DNA of 64,000 nt from Cellulosimicrobium cellulans (GCF_016907755.1 NZ_JAFBCN010000001.1:558001-622000), one strand, 5' to 3'. Counted from the first letter of the stretch, positions 23,698 through 32,388 are shown. Notes: generated by a model from the letters alone, not told the origin. A program made the numbers and translations.

Positions 23698-24159
23698 GTG
23701 CCGAAGGATCTTCGACCCGTCGTCCTGGACGACGTCGACCGCCGCATCCTCGACGTCCTCGCGACCGACGCGCGGGCGACGAACGCGGCGATCGCGGCCC
23801 GCGTCGGCATCGCCGCGTCGACGTGCCACGCGCGCGTGCGCGCCCTCGTGGACCGGGGCGTGATCCGCGGCTTCCGGGCCGACGTCGACCCGGCCGCGCT
23901 CGGCCGCGGGCTCGAGGCGCTCATCGCGATCCGGCTCCAGGCGGGCGCGCGCAAGGGCCTCGAGGCGTTCCGCGACTACCTGCTCACGCTGCCCGACGTC
24001 GAGGGCGTCTTCTTCGTCACCGGCGACCGCGACTTCCTCCTGCACGTCGCCGTCGCCGACTCCGACGCCCTGCGCGACCTGGTCTCCAAGACGCTCAGCG
24101 TGCGGCCCGAGGTCGCGGGGACCAGCACCACAGTGATCTTCGAGCACGCGCGCCCCTGA
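23698..24159 (+). CDS. Lrp/AsnC-family regulator
   Basis: A 153-residue regulator. The N-terminal AsnC helix-turn-helix (about 8-65; LDDVDRRILDVLATDARATN, GIAASTCHARVRALVDRGVIRGF) is followed by a RAM/Lrp ligand-binding domain (about 70-150; GLEALIAIRLQAGARKGLEAF, VEGVFFVTGDRDFLLHVAV). GTG at 23698 is supported by AGGAGG seven bases upstream. It is divergent from the DadA-like dehydrogenase. Lrp proteins that activate dad genes respond to alanine. CCGAAGGATC boxes upstream and over its own start suggest autoregulation. Confidence 0.88.
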   Translation: MPKDLRPVVLDDVDRRILDVLATDARATNAAIAARVGIAASTCHARVRALVDRGVIRGFRADVDPAALGRGLEALIAIRLQAGARKGLEAFRDYLLTLPDVEGVFFVTGDRDFLLHVAVADSDALRDLVSKTLSVRPEVAGTSTTVIFEHARP

Positions 24160-24237
24160 CACCTCGCGGGCCACGGCACCGCCCCGCCGCGGGGAGGGCG
24201 ACCCCCCGCGTCGGACCCCGGGCGTACGGTGCCGCGC

Positions 24238-24711
24238 ATGGACGTTCGACTGCGCGGCCTCGCGGACGGTGACCTGGACCGGCTCTTCGGGTGGGAGCGC
24301 GACCCCGCCGCCGTCGCGCTGGCGGCGTTCACGCGGGCCGACCCGTCGGACCGCGCCGCGTTCGACCGTCACTACGAGCGCATCCGCGCGGACCCGACGT
24401 GCACGGTGCTGGCCGTCGAGCACGCCGGGGAGCTCGTCGGGACGATCGGGAGCTTCACCATGGAGGGGGAGCGGGAGGTCACGTACTGGGTCGACCCGGC
24501 GCTGTGGGGACGGGGGATCGCGTCGGCCGCCCTGGCGGCCTTCCTGGCGGTCGAGCGCGAACGACCGCTGATGGCGCGCGTCGCCGTCCACAACGTGGGG
24601 TCCGCCAGGGTCCTGACCCGCGCCGGGTTCGTGGAGGGCGGGCGCGAGACGTCGTACGCCCCGGGCGTGGGCTCCGACGTGGTCGAGCAGCTCTACCGCC
24701 TGGACTCGTGA
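24238..24711 (+). CDS. GNAT-family N-acetyltransferase
   Basis: A 157-residue GNAT protein of the RimJ/RimL-like type. The acetyl-CoA pyrophosphate loop reads DPALWGRGIASAALAAFL (about residues 85-103), and the late motif is VHNVGSARVLTRAGFVEGGRE. The acceptor substrate cannot be predicted. ATG at 24238 is used; GTG at 24229 is an alternative three residues upstream. It is followed by the phosphatase-like gene after 35 bases in the same direction, so the two may share a transcript. Confidence 0.82.
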   Translation: MDVRLRGLADGDLDRLFGWERDPAAVALAAFTRADPSDRAAFDRHYERIRADPTCTVLAVEHAGELVGTIGSFTMEGEREVTYWVDPALWGRGIASAALAAFLAVERERPLMARVAVHNVGSARVLTRAGFVEGGRETSYAPGVGSDVVEQLYRLDS

Positions 24712-24746
24712 CCCGGAGACGTCGGGTGCGTCCGGAGGAGGAGCGC

Positions 24747-25187
24747 ATGGGTTCGTGGGAACGGGGCGACGGCGTCGTGGAGCTGCCGGACGGGCGCCGG
24801 GTGCGGGGCCGCGGGCTCCGGTCCGGGCCGCCCGGGCCGGACGACGCGCCGGAGCTCGGCGTCTACCTCACCGGGACGCCGCCGCCGGCCACGGCGTGGG
24901 AGTCGCGCTGGGTCCGGTGGCCCGACTTCGCGCTGCCGCGGTCCACTCCGGACGCCGTCGAGACGCTCCGCGAGGCCTACGACCGGGCGGCGGACGAGCG
25001 CGTGGAGGTCGCCTGCGGTGGTGGGACCGGCCGGACCGGCACGGCGCTCGCGCTCCTCGCCGTCTGGGGCGGCGTCCGTCCCGACGACGCCGTGGCCTGG
25101 GTCCGCGCGCACTACCGGCCGCGCGCCGTCGAGACGCCGTGGCAGCGACGCTGGGTCCGCCGCGCCGGGGCCCGGGCGGTCCCGTAG
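24747..25187 (+). CDS. Protein-tyrosine-phosphatase-like protein
   Basis: A 146-residue protein whose signature VACGGGTGRTGTALALLA carries the CX5R catalytic loop (Cys90, Arg96) of cysteine-based phosphatases. The usual His before Cys is Ala here, as in several bacterial members. A helix resembling the dual-specificity fold follows (GGVRPDDAVAWVRAHYRPRAVETPWQRRWV). ATG follows GGAGGAGGAG, leaving no doubt about the start. Substrate unknown; it could act on phosphotyrosine or on small phosphorylated metabolites. Confidence 0.72.
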   Translation: MGSWERGDGVVELPDGRRVRGRGLRSGPPGPDDAPELGVYLTGTPPPATAWESRWVRWPDFALPRSTPDAVETLREAYDRAADERVEVACGGGTGRTGTALALLAVWGGVRPDDAVAWVRAHYRPRAVETPWQRRWVRRAGARAVP

Positions 25188-25256
25188 ACCAGGTCCGGAC
25201 CACTGACGTCGCCGGGCGACCAGCGACTGTGGGTGACCGGCCGTACCGTCCGGGCC

Positions 25257-25832
25257 ATGGATCGAGAGACCTTCTGGGAGATCGTCGACGCCGCGCGTGA
25301 CCGGGCGGGCACGGGTGCCGACGACCGCGGTGCGGAGGACGACCCGCTTCCCGGCGCCCTGACCGACCTTCTCGTCGAGCGGCTCACCGCGGACGAGATG
25401 CTCGCGTTCGTCGACGTGGCGGGCGGCCTGGCGCACGACGCGTACGCGTGGCCGCTGTGGGGCGCCGCGTACCTCGTCGAGGGCGGGTGCAGCGACGACG
25501 GCTTCCTGGACTTCCGCGACGGGCTCCTCCTCGCGGGCCGCGCGACGTTCGAGCGCGCGCTGTCGGACCCGGACTCCCTCGCCGACCACCCGGTGGTCGC
25601 CGCCCTGGTCGACGGCGGGTCCGCCTGGTTCGGGTACGAGTCGCTGGACTCGCTCGTCGGCGACGCGTGGTCGCTCGCGACGGGCGAGGACGACGAGGCG
25701 TACTACGCGGCACGCGAGCGGACGGCCACCGGGCACGCGCGCAGCGAGCCCGCCGGCGAGCAGTGGGACTTCGACGACGACGCGGAGAACGCGCGCCGAC
25801 TCCCGCGGCTCACGGCCCTGTTCGGGGCGTGA
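25257..25832 (+). CDS. DUF4240 domain protein
   Basis: A 191-residue cytoplasmic, acidic protein. The N terminus MDRETFWEIVDAARDRA and the following LVERLTADEMLAFVDV, AAYLVEGGCSDDGFLDFRDGLL and ALVDGGSAWFGYESLDSL are typical of DUF4240, a family of unknown function common in actinobacteria. ATG at 25257 is chosen because the domain begins there; an upstream GTG at 25233 would add eight residues. No partner gene is obvious. Confidence 0.78.
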   Translation: MDRETFWEIVDAARDRAGTGADDRGAEDDPLPGALTDLLVERLTADEMLAFVDVAGGLAHDAYAWPLWGAAYLVEGGCSDDGFLDFRDGLLLAGRATFERALSDPDSLADHPVVAALVDGGSAWFGYESLDSLVGDAWSLATGEDDEAYYAARERTATGHARSEPAGEQWDFDDDAENARRLPRLTALFGA

Positions 25833-25887
25833 TCGTTGCGGGAGGGCGGGCCGCCGGTCGGCGCACGGCGCTTGGTACGGTCCGCGC

Positions 25888-26476
25888 ATGGCGACCCGAC
25901 ACCTGCACGTGCTGCGCCACGGCGCGGCAGATCCCTCCGGCGAGCTGAGCGCGGAGGGTGAGCGGCAGGCCGAGCTGGCCGGCCGGCGCCTGGCCGCGCT
26001 CCCGATCGACGCGGTCTGGCACTCGCCGCTGCCCCGCGCGGCGCGGTCGGTGGCGATCGTCGGGGCGCAGCTCCCCGGCGTCCCGGTGCGGGAGGCGGCC
26101 GAGCTCGTCGACCACGTGCCGTACCTGCCCGACCCGGTACCTCCCGGGTGGGCCGGGTTCTTCGACGACGAGGACCGCGCGGAGGCGCCCGAGGGCGCGC
26201 GCCTGGCCGCCGCGCTGACGCGCAGGTTCGCCCACCCCGCGGAGGTCGAGACCCACGAGGTGCTTCGTCACGCACGCGTTCCAGGTCGCCTGGCTGGTGC
26301 GCCACGCCCTCGACGCGCCGCCGGAGAGCTGGCTCCGGCTCCCCTCCGGCAACGCCGCGCTCACGACGATCGAGTACCGCGACGACCGGGGGCCTGCGCT
26401 CGTCGTCGCCAACGACATGGGTCACCTGCCCCGCGAGCTGCGCTGGACGGGCTACGGGCCCGTCGCGCGACCCTGA
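25888..26476 (+). pseudogene. Histidine phosphatase gene with +1 frameshift
   Basis: The first 125 residues are a normal phosphoglycerate-mutase-type histidine phosphatase start (HLHVLRHGAADPSGELSAEG, the RHG catalytic motif, then WHSPLPRAARSVAIV). At about 26263-26266 (CTTCG) an extra T shifts the frame. Removing it restores EVL-VTHAFQVAWLVRHALD, with the second catalytic His, then SGNAALTTIEYRDDRGPALVVANDMGHLP, ending at TGA 26474-26476. Both halves are intact and in family order. This is either a recent inactivation or a sequencing error; the unshifted frame would run to 26550 as nonsense. Confidence 0.75.
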
Positions 26477-26477
26477 C

Positions 26478-26502
26478 GGGCGCCCTGTCGCCCAGGGCGC
26501 CC
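26478..26502. terminator. Convergent hairpin terminator
   Basis: GGGCGCCCTG (26478-26487) and CAGGGCGCCC (26493-26502) are perfect 10-bp arms around TCGCC. It lies between the end of the histidine phosphatase gene and the end of the convergent oxidase gene. Confidence 0.65.
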
Positions 26503-26513
26503 GGGGCGCGAGG

Positions 26514-27902
26514 TCAGACCCGCCAGGCGAACAGCTCCGTCGGATCGTAGGCCGACCGCACCGACGCGAGGCGCGCCGCCGTCTCCGGCGACCACGCCCG
26601 GGCGAGCGTCTCGTCCGTCCACGGGCCGGGCAGGAAGTTGATGTTGGTCTCCGTCGCGGCCCACTGCTGCGACCACTGCGCGAACGACGCCGCGGCGTCG
26701 ACCATGTCCGGCACGCGCGGCGGGTTGACGCCGACCAGGCTGAACAGGAATCCGGCCGTGCGCCCGCCCGCGGCGGACCCGCCGTCGACGTCGCGAGCGC
26801 CGGCCGCGCCGACGTGGCGCAGCTCCGCCGCCACGAACGGCGACCCGCTGCCGGGCCCGAGCTCCGCGAGGAACCGGTCGAGGAAGTCCCCGTCCACCGC
26901 CCGCAGGCCCGCGCCGTAGACCCACGACGGGCCCGCGTCCTCGGGGTCGGAGTGGATCGTCGCGACGGCGGTCGTCGGGATCTCGCCGACCGTGTCGGCC
27001 AGGACCGGGGCGAGCGCCCGCAACGGCGCGGCGAGGCGCTCGCCTTCCGCGGCGTCGCCCGGGTAGGCGAAGCGCAGCGCGAGCACCGTGCGACCGCGCA
27101 GGTGCTCCGGGATGAACGGCAGGTCCGGGAGGGCGAGCACGACCGCCGACGTCGTGACGTCGTCGGGCGCGGTCGCGGTCCAGGCGACCCAGCCGCGCAG
27201 CACGTCCTCGATGTGCGGTGCGTCGAACGTGAGCGCCCCCGCGTACAGCGTGCGCAGCGGCGCGAGCTCGACGTCGACGCGCGTCACCACGCCGAGGCCG
27301 CCCTTACCGCCGCGCAGCGCCCAGAACAGGTCCGGCTCGGAGTCCGCGCTCGCCTCGACGACCGAACCGTCGGCCAGCACGACCCGGAACCCGCGGACCC
27401 AGTCCGTCGTGAGCCCGTGGCTGCGCGTCAGCGGGCCGAACCCGCCGCCGAGCGTGTACCCGACGACGCCGACGCCCGTCGAGGACCCGGTGACCGGGAG
27501 CAGACCGTGCTCCGCGCCCGCCTCGACGACGGCCTTCCAGCGCGTGCCCGCGGCGATGCGCGCGACCCGGGTCCCCGGGTCGACCTCGACGCCGGCGAGG
27601 TCGCCCGTCCCGAGGACCAGGCCGTCCGTGATCGGGGCGGCCGCGCCGTGGCCCGTCGCGTGGGCGCGCACGCGCAGCCCGTGGTGGGCCGCGAACCGGA
27701 CCGCCTCGACGACGTCGTCCTCGGTCGCGGCGAGCACCGCGAGGTCGGGGTCGTGCGTGACGAGCGTGCTGTGGGCGGCGACGGCCTCCGCGGCGGTCGG
27801 GCCGCCGTCGGGCAGGTCGCCGCGGGCGAGGACGCGGCCCGCGACGCGGTCGCGCAGCGCGGCGACGTCGGTGGGCGGGAGCGTGGTGGCAGAGGTGGTC
27901 AT
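26514..27902 (-). CDS. FAD-linked oxidase, berberine-bridge-enzyme type
   Basis: A 462-residue PCMH/BBE flavoprotein. The FAD domain contains RVRAHATGHGAAAPITDGLV, whose His is the usual 8-alpha-linked FAD anchor. The second covalent-cysteine position of bicovalent enzymes appears as Ser/Thr in GSSTGVGVVGYTLGGGFG, suggesting single or no covalent attachment. The C terminus NFLPGPWTDETLARAW then RSAYDPTELFAWRV is the BBE tail; the usual final NPxxxF element reads DPTELF. Such enzymes oxidise sugars, alkaloid-like or alcohol substrates; the substrate here is unknown. No signal peptide, so it is cytoplasmic. Confidence 0.8.
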   Translation of the reverse strand: MTTSATTLPPTDVAALRDRVAGRVLARGDLPDGGPTAAEAVAAHSTLVTHDPDLAVLAATEDDVVEAVRFAAHHGLRVRAHATGHGAAAPITDGLVLGTGDLAGVEVDPGTRVARIAAGTRWKAVVEAGAEHGLLPVTGSSTGVGVVGYTLGGGFGPLTRSHGLTTDWVRGFRVVLADGSVVEASADSEPDLFWALRGGKGGLGVVTRVDVELAPLRTLYAGALTFDAPHIEDVLRGWVAWTATAPDDVTTSAVVLALPDLPFIPEHLRGRTVLALRFAYPGDAAEGERLAAPLRALAPVLADTVGEIPTTAVATIHSDPEDAGPSWVYGAGLRAVDGDFLDRFLAELGPGSGSPFVAAELRHVGAAGARDVDGGSAAGGRTAGFLFSLVGVNPPRVPDMVDAAASFAQWSQQWAATETNINFLPGPWTDETLARAWSPETAARLASVRSAYDPTELFAWRV

Positions 27903-28018
27903 GGTGGTGGTCCCCTTCGTCGCGGTGTGCGCGTCTCGACGCTAGGTGCGGTCACCCACACGACGACGCGCGGGCACGGTGCGTGACACGTGGCCCACGG
28001 AGTAGGGAGGGCAGCGGT

Positions 28019-28816
28019 TCAGGTTCGTGGCGTGCCCGGCAGCGGCAGCCAGTCGAGGACGTCCTGGATCGTGCGGTCCCAGAAGCCCCACTCGTGCGTC
28101 CCGGGCGAGAACTCCGACCGCAGCGCCACGCCGGACTCATCGGCCACGCGCTCGAACGCCCGGTTGCCGTCGACGAGGAAGTCCTCCGTCCCGCACGCGA
28201 GAAAGAGGTCGGGGAGGTCGGCGGTGCGCCCCTCGGCGGCGGCCCGGCGCACCAGCGCGAGCAGGTCGTCGTCCGACCCGGCGATCTCCCGGTCGCCGAA
28301 CACGCGCTCGACGTCGGGCAGCCGGCGCTCCCGGTACGACTCGTCGGCGAGGTCGAGGACCCCGGACAGGCTCGCCGCCGCCGCGAACCGCTCGGGGTGG
28401 CGCAGCGCCCAGCGGAACGCCCCGTACCCGCCCATCGACAGTCCCGCGACGAACGTGTCCTCGCGGCGCGACGACACCCGGAAGAACTGGTCGACCAGGG
28501 TCGGCAGCTCCTCGGACAGGAACGTCCAGTACCGGTGGCCGTGCACCTCGTCGGCGTAGAAGCTGCGCTCCACGCGCGGCATGACGACGGCCAGCCCGCG
28601 GTCGGCGACGTACCGCTCGATCGACGTCCGGCGCGTCCAGATCGTCTCGTCGTCGCTCATGCCGTGCAGCAGGTAGAGCACCGGCGCGCCCTCGGTGCGG
28701 GCGCTCGCGGACCCGGCCATCCCGATCTGGGTCGTCGTGGCCTGCGGGAGCACGACGGTCATCGTCGTGCTCACCTCGAGCACGTCGGAGTAGAAGGAGC
28801 AGCGGACGAGGGCCAC
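28019..28816 (-). CDS. Esterase-D family alpha/beta hydrolase
   Basis: A 265-residue esterase (PF00756 type, like S-formylglutathione hydrolase and antigen 85 relatives). The oxyanion region is VLYLLHGMSDDETIW, the nucleophile elbow GLSMGGYGAFRWAL, and the late acid and His lie in LFLACGTEDFLVDGN and GTHEWGFWDRTIQDVL. The beta-rich N terminus VALVRCSFYSDVLEVSTTMTV is family-typical. GTG at 28814-28816 follows GGGAGG. No signal peptide. It is divergent from the siderophore-binding lipoprotein; a role in siderophore ester hydrolysis is possible but unproven. Confidence 0.8.
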   Translation of the reverse strand: MALVRCSFYSDVLEVSTTMTVVLPQATTTQIGMAGSASARTEGAPVLYLLHGMSDDETIWTRRTSIERYVADRGLAVVMPRVERSFYADEVHGHRYWTFLSEELPTLVDQFFRVSSRREDTFVAGLSMGGYGAFRWALRHPERFAAAASLSGVLDLADESYRERRLPDVERVFGDREIAGSDDDLLALVRRAAAEGRTADLPDLFLACGTEDFLVDGNRAFERVADESGVALRSEFSPGTHEWGFWDRTIQDVLDWLPLPGTPRT

Positions 28817-28932
28817 GGGTCGCCTCCCGGCGGGGTCTCGGGTGTCGGATGCCGCCACGGGTGCCCGGCGGCGCACCCAGTCTGCCCGCTGTGAGCCATC
28901 CCACGGGCCGCGCCGCGTTCCTCGTGCCGGGA

Positions 28933-28951
28933 TGAGGCTAGCCTTACCTTT
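28933..28951. promoter_or_regulatory. IdeR/DtxR-type iron box
   Basis: The 19-base sequence starting TGAGGCTAGCC and ending TTACCTTT matches 14 of 19 positions of the DtxR/IdeR consensus (TTAGGTTAGSCTAACCTAA), with the central AGGCTAGCCT palindrome perfect. It lies 47 bases upstream of the iron-binding lipoprotein start and within the divergent promoter region shared with the esterase. Confidence 0.72.
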
Positions 28952-28997
28952 CTCTGCCGCCGTGCTCGGTGGCGCCACCGTTCCCCTGGGAGATCCC

Positions 28998-30056
28998 ATG
29001 CGTCGCTCGACGTCCTCCGCCCCGCACCGCGCCGCCGCGGTCGCCACCCTCGCGCTCGGCGCGCTCGTGCTCGCCGGCTGCTCCGCGGGATCCGACGACG
29101 GAGCGGCCGACGACGCGACCACGACACCGGCCGCGGGCGGCCCCTTCCCGGTGTCGATCGAGAGCGCCCTGGGCGACGCCGTCATCCCCGAGCAGCCCGA
29201 GCGGGTCGTGACCTGGGGCTGGTCGACGCAGGACGCGGTCCTCGCGCTCGGGGTCGTCCCCGTCGCGATGCCGCGCAACGACTACGGCGGGGGCGAGGCC
29301 GGGATCCTGCCGTGGGACGAGGACGCGATCGAGGACCTGGGCGGCGAGGCACCGACCCTGCTGTCCGGCTCGGACACCGGCGAGGTCCCGTTCGAGGAGA
29401 TCGCCGCCGCGCAGCCCGACGTCATCCTCGCGCCCTACTCCGGCATCACGCAGGAGGACTTCGACCGGCTGTCCGACGTCGCGCCCGTCGTCGCGTACCC
29501 GGACCAGCCGTGGGCGCTGCCGTGGCAGGACCAGCTCGAGGTCGTCGGCACCGCGCTCGGCAAGAGCGACGAGGCGACGGCGCTCCGGTCCGAGACCGAC
29601 GACTACGTCGCCGCGCTCGCGGCCGACCACCCCGAGCTCGCCGGCACGACCTTCGTCTACGCCTCGGCGAACACCCCGGGCACGCTCAACGTCTTCCGGG
29701 CCGACGACCCGCGCGTCGACCTGCTCGAGGACATGGGCATGACGCTCAGCCCGAGCGTCGCCGAGCTCGACGCCTCGCCCGACGACGGCACGTACTTCTA
29801 CGGGCTCAGCGAGGAGCGGCTCGGCGAGATCGACACCGACGTGCTCGTCATGTACTTCGGCAGCCAGGACGAGGTCGACGCGTTCACCGCGCTGCCGTCC
29901 GTCGGCGCGATGGAGTCCGTGCAGCAGGGCCGGTTCGCCCCGATCGTCGGCGAGTCGTTCGTCATGGCGAGCAGCGCCCCGACCGTGCTCTCCATCCCGT
30001 GGATGCTCGACCAGTACGTCCCCCAGCTCGCCGAGGCGGCCGCCGCCTCGAAGTGA
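28998..30056 (+). CDS. Iron-siderophore-binding lipoprotein (FecB/FepB type)
   Basis: A 352-residue type III periplasmic-binding-protein lipoprotein. The signal peptide ends in LAGC (Cys28). The N-lobe has ALGDAVIPEQPERVVTWGWSTQDAVLALGVVPVAM, the central helix linker DEATALRSETDDYVAALAADHPELAG, and the C-lobe YFYGLSEERLGEIDTDVLVMYFG. A W-rich DQPWALPWQDQ loop may line the siderophore pocket. ATG follows GGGAG. An IdeR box upstream predicts induction under iron starvation. No permease or ATPase follows, so the rest of the importer is encoded elsewhere. Confidence 0.87.
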   Translation: MRRSTSSAPHRAAAVATLALGALVLAGCSAGSDDGAADDATTTPAAGGPFPVSIESALGDAVIPEQPERVVTWGWSTQDAVLALGVVPVAMPRNDYGGGEAGILPWDEDAIEDLGGEAPTLLSGSDTGEVPFEEIAAAQPDVILAPYSGITQEDFDRLSDVAPVVAYPDQPWALPWQDQLEVVGTALGKSDEATALRSETDDYVAALAADHPELAGTTFVYASANTPGTLNVFRADDPRVDLLEDMGMTLSPSVAELDASPDDGTYFYGLSEERLGEIDTDVLVMYFGSQDEVDAFTALPSVGAMESVQQGRFAPIVGESFVMASSAPTVLSIPWMLDQYVPQLAEAAAASK

Positions 30057-30110
30057 GCGGCCCGCGTCGTGAGCGGCCTGCGTCGTGCGCGACGCGGCCG
30101 CGCGGCGGGC

Positions 30111-31151
30111 TCAGCCGCCCAGGACGTCCAGCAGGCGCCGGACCGACGTCCCGAGGCCCCACCGCTCGGTGAGCTCCGCGAGCGCGTCGGGGTCCGCGGG
30201 GGCGGTCGGGAGCGCGTCGTGGACCTCCCCGACGGGCGCGTCCGGGGCGACGCGGACCACGAGCGGGGCGACGTCGAGGTAGGGAGCCGCCTCGGTGAGC
30301 CGACGGCGCTGGGTCGCCGTCAGGCCGGGGTCCCCCGCGTCCCGGGCGGAGAGCACGCCCGCGAGGTCGCCGTACCTCGCGAGCAGCGCGACCGCCGTCT
30401 TCTCCCCGATGCCGGGGACGCCGGGAAGGCCGTCGCTCGGGTCGCCGCGGAGCACCGCCATGTCCGCGTAGGCCGCGCCCGTCGGGATGCCGTACCGATC
30501 GGTGAGGCGCGCCTGGTCGACGACGTCGAGGTTCCGCACGCCCTTCGTCGGGTACAGGATGCGCACGCCGGCGGCGTCGTCGACGAGCTGGAACAGGTCG
30601 CGGTCGCCGGTGACGACCTCGACGGCGGCCCGTCCCGACGCGTCCGGCGCCACGCCCGCGGCCGCGCGCCGCGCGACCTCGCGCGCCGTGAGCGTGCCGA
30701 TGACGTCGTCGGCCTCGTAGCCCGCCGCGCCGACGCGCGCGATGCCCAGCGCCGCGAGCACGTCGACGATCACCGGGACCTGCGCGACCAGCTTCTCCGG
30801 GACCTCCTCGACGCCCGTGGTCCCGGGGACCTTCTCCGCGACGCGGTGCGCCTTGTACGACGGGATCGCCTCGACCCGGAACGCCGGGCGCCAGTCCACG
30901 TCCCAGCACGCGACGAGGCGCGTCGGGCGACGGTCGCCGACGAGCGTCGCGATCATGTCGAGCAGGCCGCGCACCGCGTTGACCGGCGTGCCGTCCGGGG
31001 CCTTGATCGAGTCGGGCACCCCGAAGAACGCGCGGAAGTACAGGCTCGCGGTGTCGAGCAGCATGAGCTCGCCGCCCGCCGTCGCGCCGTTGCCTGTCGG
31101 GTCGCCCCAGGTGCCGCTCGAGGGCGCGTCGTCGTCCGTGCTCTGCGTCAT
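30111..31151 (-). CDS. 5'-3' exonuclease (FEN/PolI N-domain type)
   Basis: A 346-residue stand-alone homologue of the DNA polymerase I 5'-3' exonuclease domain. The metal-binding PIN core shows LMLLDTASLYFRAFFGV, RLVACWDVDWRPAFR, GYEADDVIGTLTA and VVTGDRDLFQLVDD. The helix-hairpin-helix is GDPSDGLPGVPGIGEKTAVALL. It removes RNA primers or flap structures and is common in actinobacteria beside full-length PolI. A 40-residue low-complexity N terminus precedes the core; ATG at 31149-31151 is chosen, with only a weak upstream AGGA. Confidence 0.88.
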   Translation of the reverse strand: MTQSTDDDAPSSGTWGDPTGNGATAGGELMLLDTASLYFRAFFGVPDSIKAPDGTPVNAVRGLLDMIATLVGDRRPTRLVACWDVDWRPAFRVEAIPSYKAHRVAEKVPGTTGVEEVPEKLVAQVPVIVDVLAALGIARVGAAGYEADDVIGTLTAREVARRAAAGVAPDASGRAAVEVVTGDRDLFQLVDDAAGVRILYPTKGVRNLDVVDQARLTDRYGIPTGAAYADMAVLRGDPSDGLPGVPGIGEKTAVALLARYGDLAGVLSARDAGDPGLTATQRRRLTEAAPYLDVAPLVVRVAPDAPVGEVHDALPTAPADPDALAELTERWGLGTSVRRLLDVLGG

Positions 31152-31274
31152 GCCGCCATCCTGCCGCACGGCCCCGACACCCGGCCCGCGGTGGCGCGCC
31201 ATGGTCCTGCCCTCGCCGCCGGGCGGCGAGCGCGGTTCACTGGTGCCGTCGACGGGTACACGGAGGTGAGCGTC

Positions 31275-31568
31275 ATGTCCACGACGATGCGACGAGGAGC
31301 CGGTGCGGCCCTCGCCGTCGCGGTGATCCTGCTCCTGGGGGCCTGTGCGGCCGGGCCGAACGTCGCCGCGAGCCCCGGCGGCTACGGGTTCTGGTGGGGC
31401 CTGTGGCAGGGGATGATCCTGCCGATCACGTTCATCGTGTCCCTCTTCACCGACACGGTGAGCATCTACGAGGTCAACAACAACGGGAACTGGTACGACG
31501 TCGGGTTCATGCTCGGCATCGCGCTGTTCTCCGGACCCGTCATCGCGCTGCGCGGGCGCCGGTCCTGA
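31275..31568 (+). CDS. Small membrane lipoprotein of unknown function
   Basis: A 97-residue protein. A signal segment ends in the lipobox LLGAC (Cys24), followed by two hydrophobic stretches (FWWGLWQGMILPITFIVSLF and FMLGIALFSGPVIAL) separated by TDTVSIYEVNNNGNWYDV. It is probably a lipid-anchored or multi-pass membrane protein. ATG at 31275 lies just after GGAGGTGA. Similar short proteins are widespread in bacteria without known function. Confidence 0.68.
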   Translation: MSTTMRRGAGAALAVAVILLLGACAAGPNVAASPGGYGFWWGLWQGMILPITFIVSLFTDTVSIYEVNNNGNWYDVGFMLGIALFSGPVIALRGRRS

Positions 31569-31601
31569 CGGCCCGGCACGGGCGTGCCCGTACGGCCCGT
31601 C
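31567..31601. terminator. Convergent hairpin, probable terminator
   Basis: GACGG...ACGGGC pairs with GCCCGT...CCGTC around GT, with an imperfect middle. It sits exactly between the stop codons of two convergent genes. Confidence 0.45.
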
Positions 31602-32388
31602 ACACGGTGGCCGGTGCGGGCTCGATCTTCTTGCGCCCGACCAGGACGACTACCGTGAGGACGATCATCGTGAGGATCGCGACCGTCGGCAGGAGGCGGG
31701 TCTCGCCCGGGACGACGAAGTTGGAGACGAGGGAGAAGTCCCAGGCCCCGTGCACGAGCGCCGGGACGAGGATCCCGCCGGTGCGGCGGCGTATCAGGTA
31801 GAAGAAGTAGCCGGCGATGATCGTCGCGAGCACCTGGGCGAACGCCCCGACGCCCTCGGTGATCAGGTTCGACGCGTGCGCGACGCCGAAGATGACCGTC
31901 ACCCAGAGCGCGACCTTGCCCTCCGAGAACCCGTTCGTGCGGAACACGGTCACGCCCAGGCCGCGGAACATGAGCTCCTCGCCGAACCCGACGAAGAGGC
32001 ACGACAGCAGGAGGAGCAGCGTGAAGGCCGCACCCTTCGAGGCGAGGCCGCCGTAGTTCGTCACCAGGAGGATGCTCACGACCATGACGACGGGGACGGC
32101 GATCAGCCACGACCGGACCGGGCGGTCGTCGGTCCACACCGGTCGCCACCAGCGGAGGAAGGAGACGACGCCGACCACCAGGACGACGGACAGGCCGACC
32201 GGCACCGTCATGGACCGCCACAGCTCGTCGATGCTCGTGGGTGCCGCGTACCGGGTGTCGAGGCCGCGGGTCAGCAGGAAGCCGAGTCCCTGGAGCACGA
32301 CGAGGTAGACGACGACGAGGGCGACGAAGCCCAGCACGGAGAGCCGGCGGCCCGTGCCCGTCGCGTGCGGGTTACGGAGGGCGTTCAT
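31600..32388 (-). CDS. CPBP-family membrane protease, copy 2
   Basis: A 262-residue membrane protein with about eight segments and the CPBP (CAAX protease/bacteriocin-processing) motifs: VGFGEELMFRGLGVTVF supplies the EExxxR element, FGVAHASNLI the first His, and PALVHGAWDFSLV the His/Asp element. The family includes prenyl-protein proteases and membrane proteins that protect against bacteriocins. ATG at 32386-32388 with AGGCAGGA upstream. It follows a second CPBP gene at an 81-base gap. Confidence 0.83.
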   Translation of the reverse strand: MNALRNPHATGTGRRLSVLGFVALVVVYLVVLQGLGFLLTRGLDTRYAAPTSIDELWRSMTVPVGLSVVLVVGVVSFLRWWRPVWTDDRPVRSWLIAVPVVMVVSILLVTNYGGLASKGAAFTLLLLLSCLFVGFGEELMFRGLGVTVFRTNGFSEGKVALWVTVIFGVAHASNLITEGVGAFAQVLATIIAGYFFYLIRRRTGGILVPALVHGAWDFSLVSNFVVPGETRLLPTVAILTMIVLTVVVLVGRKKIEPAPATV

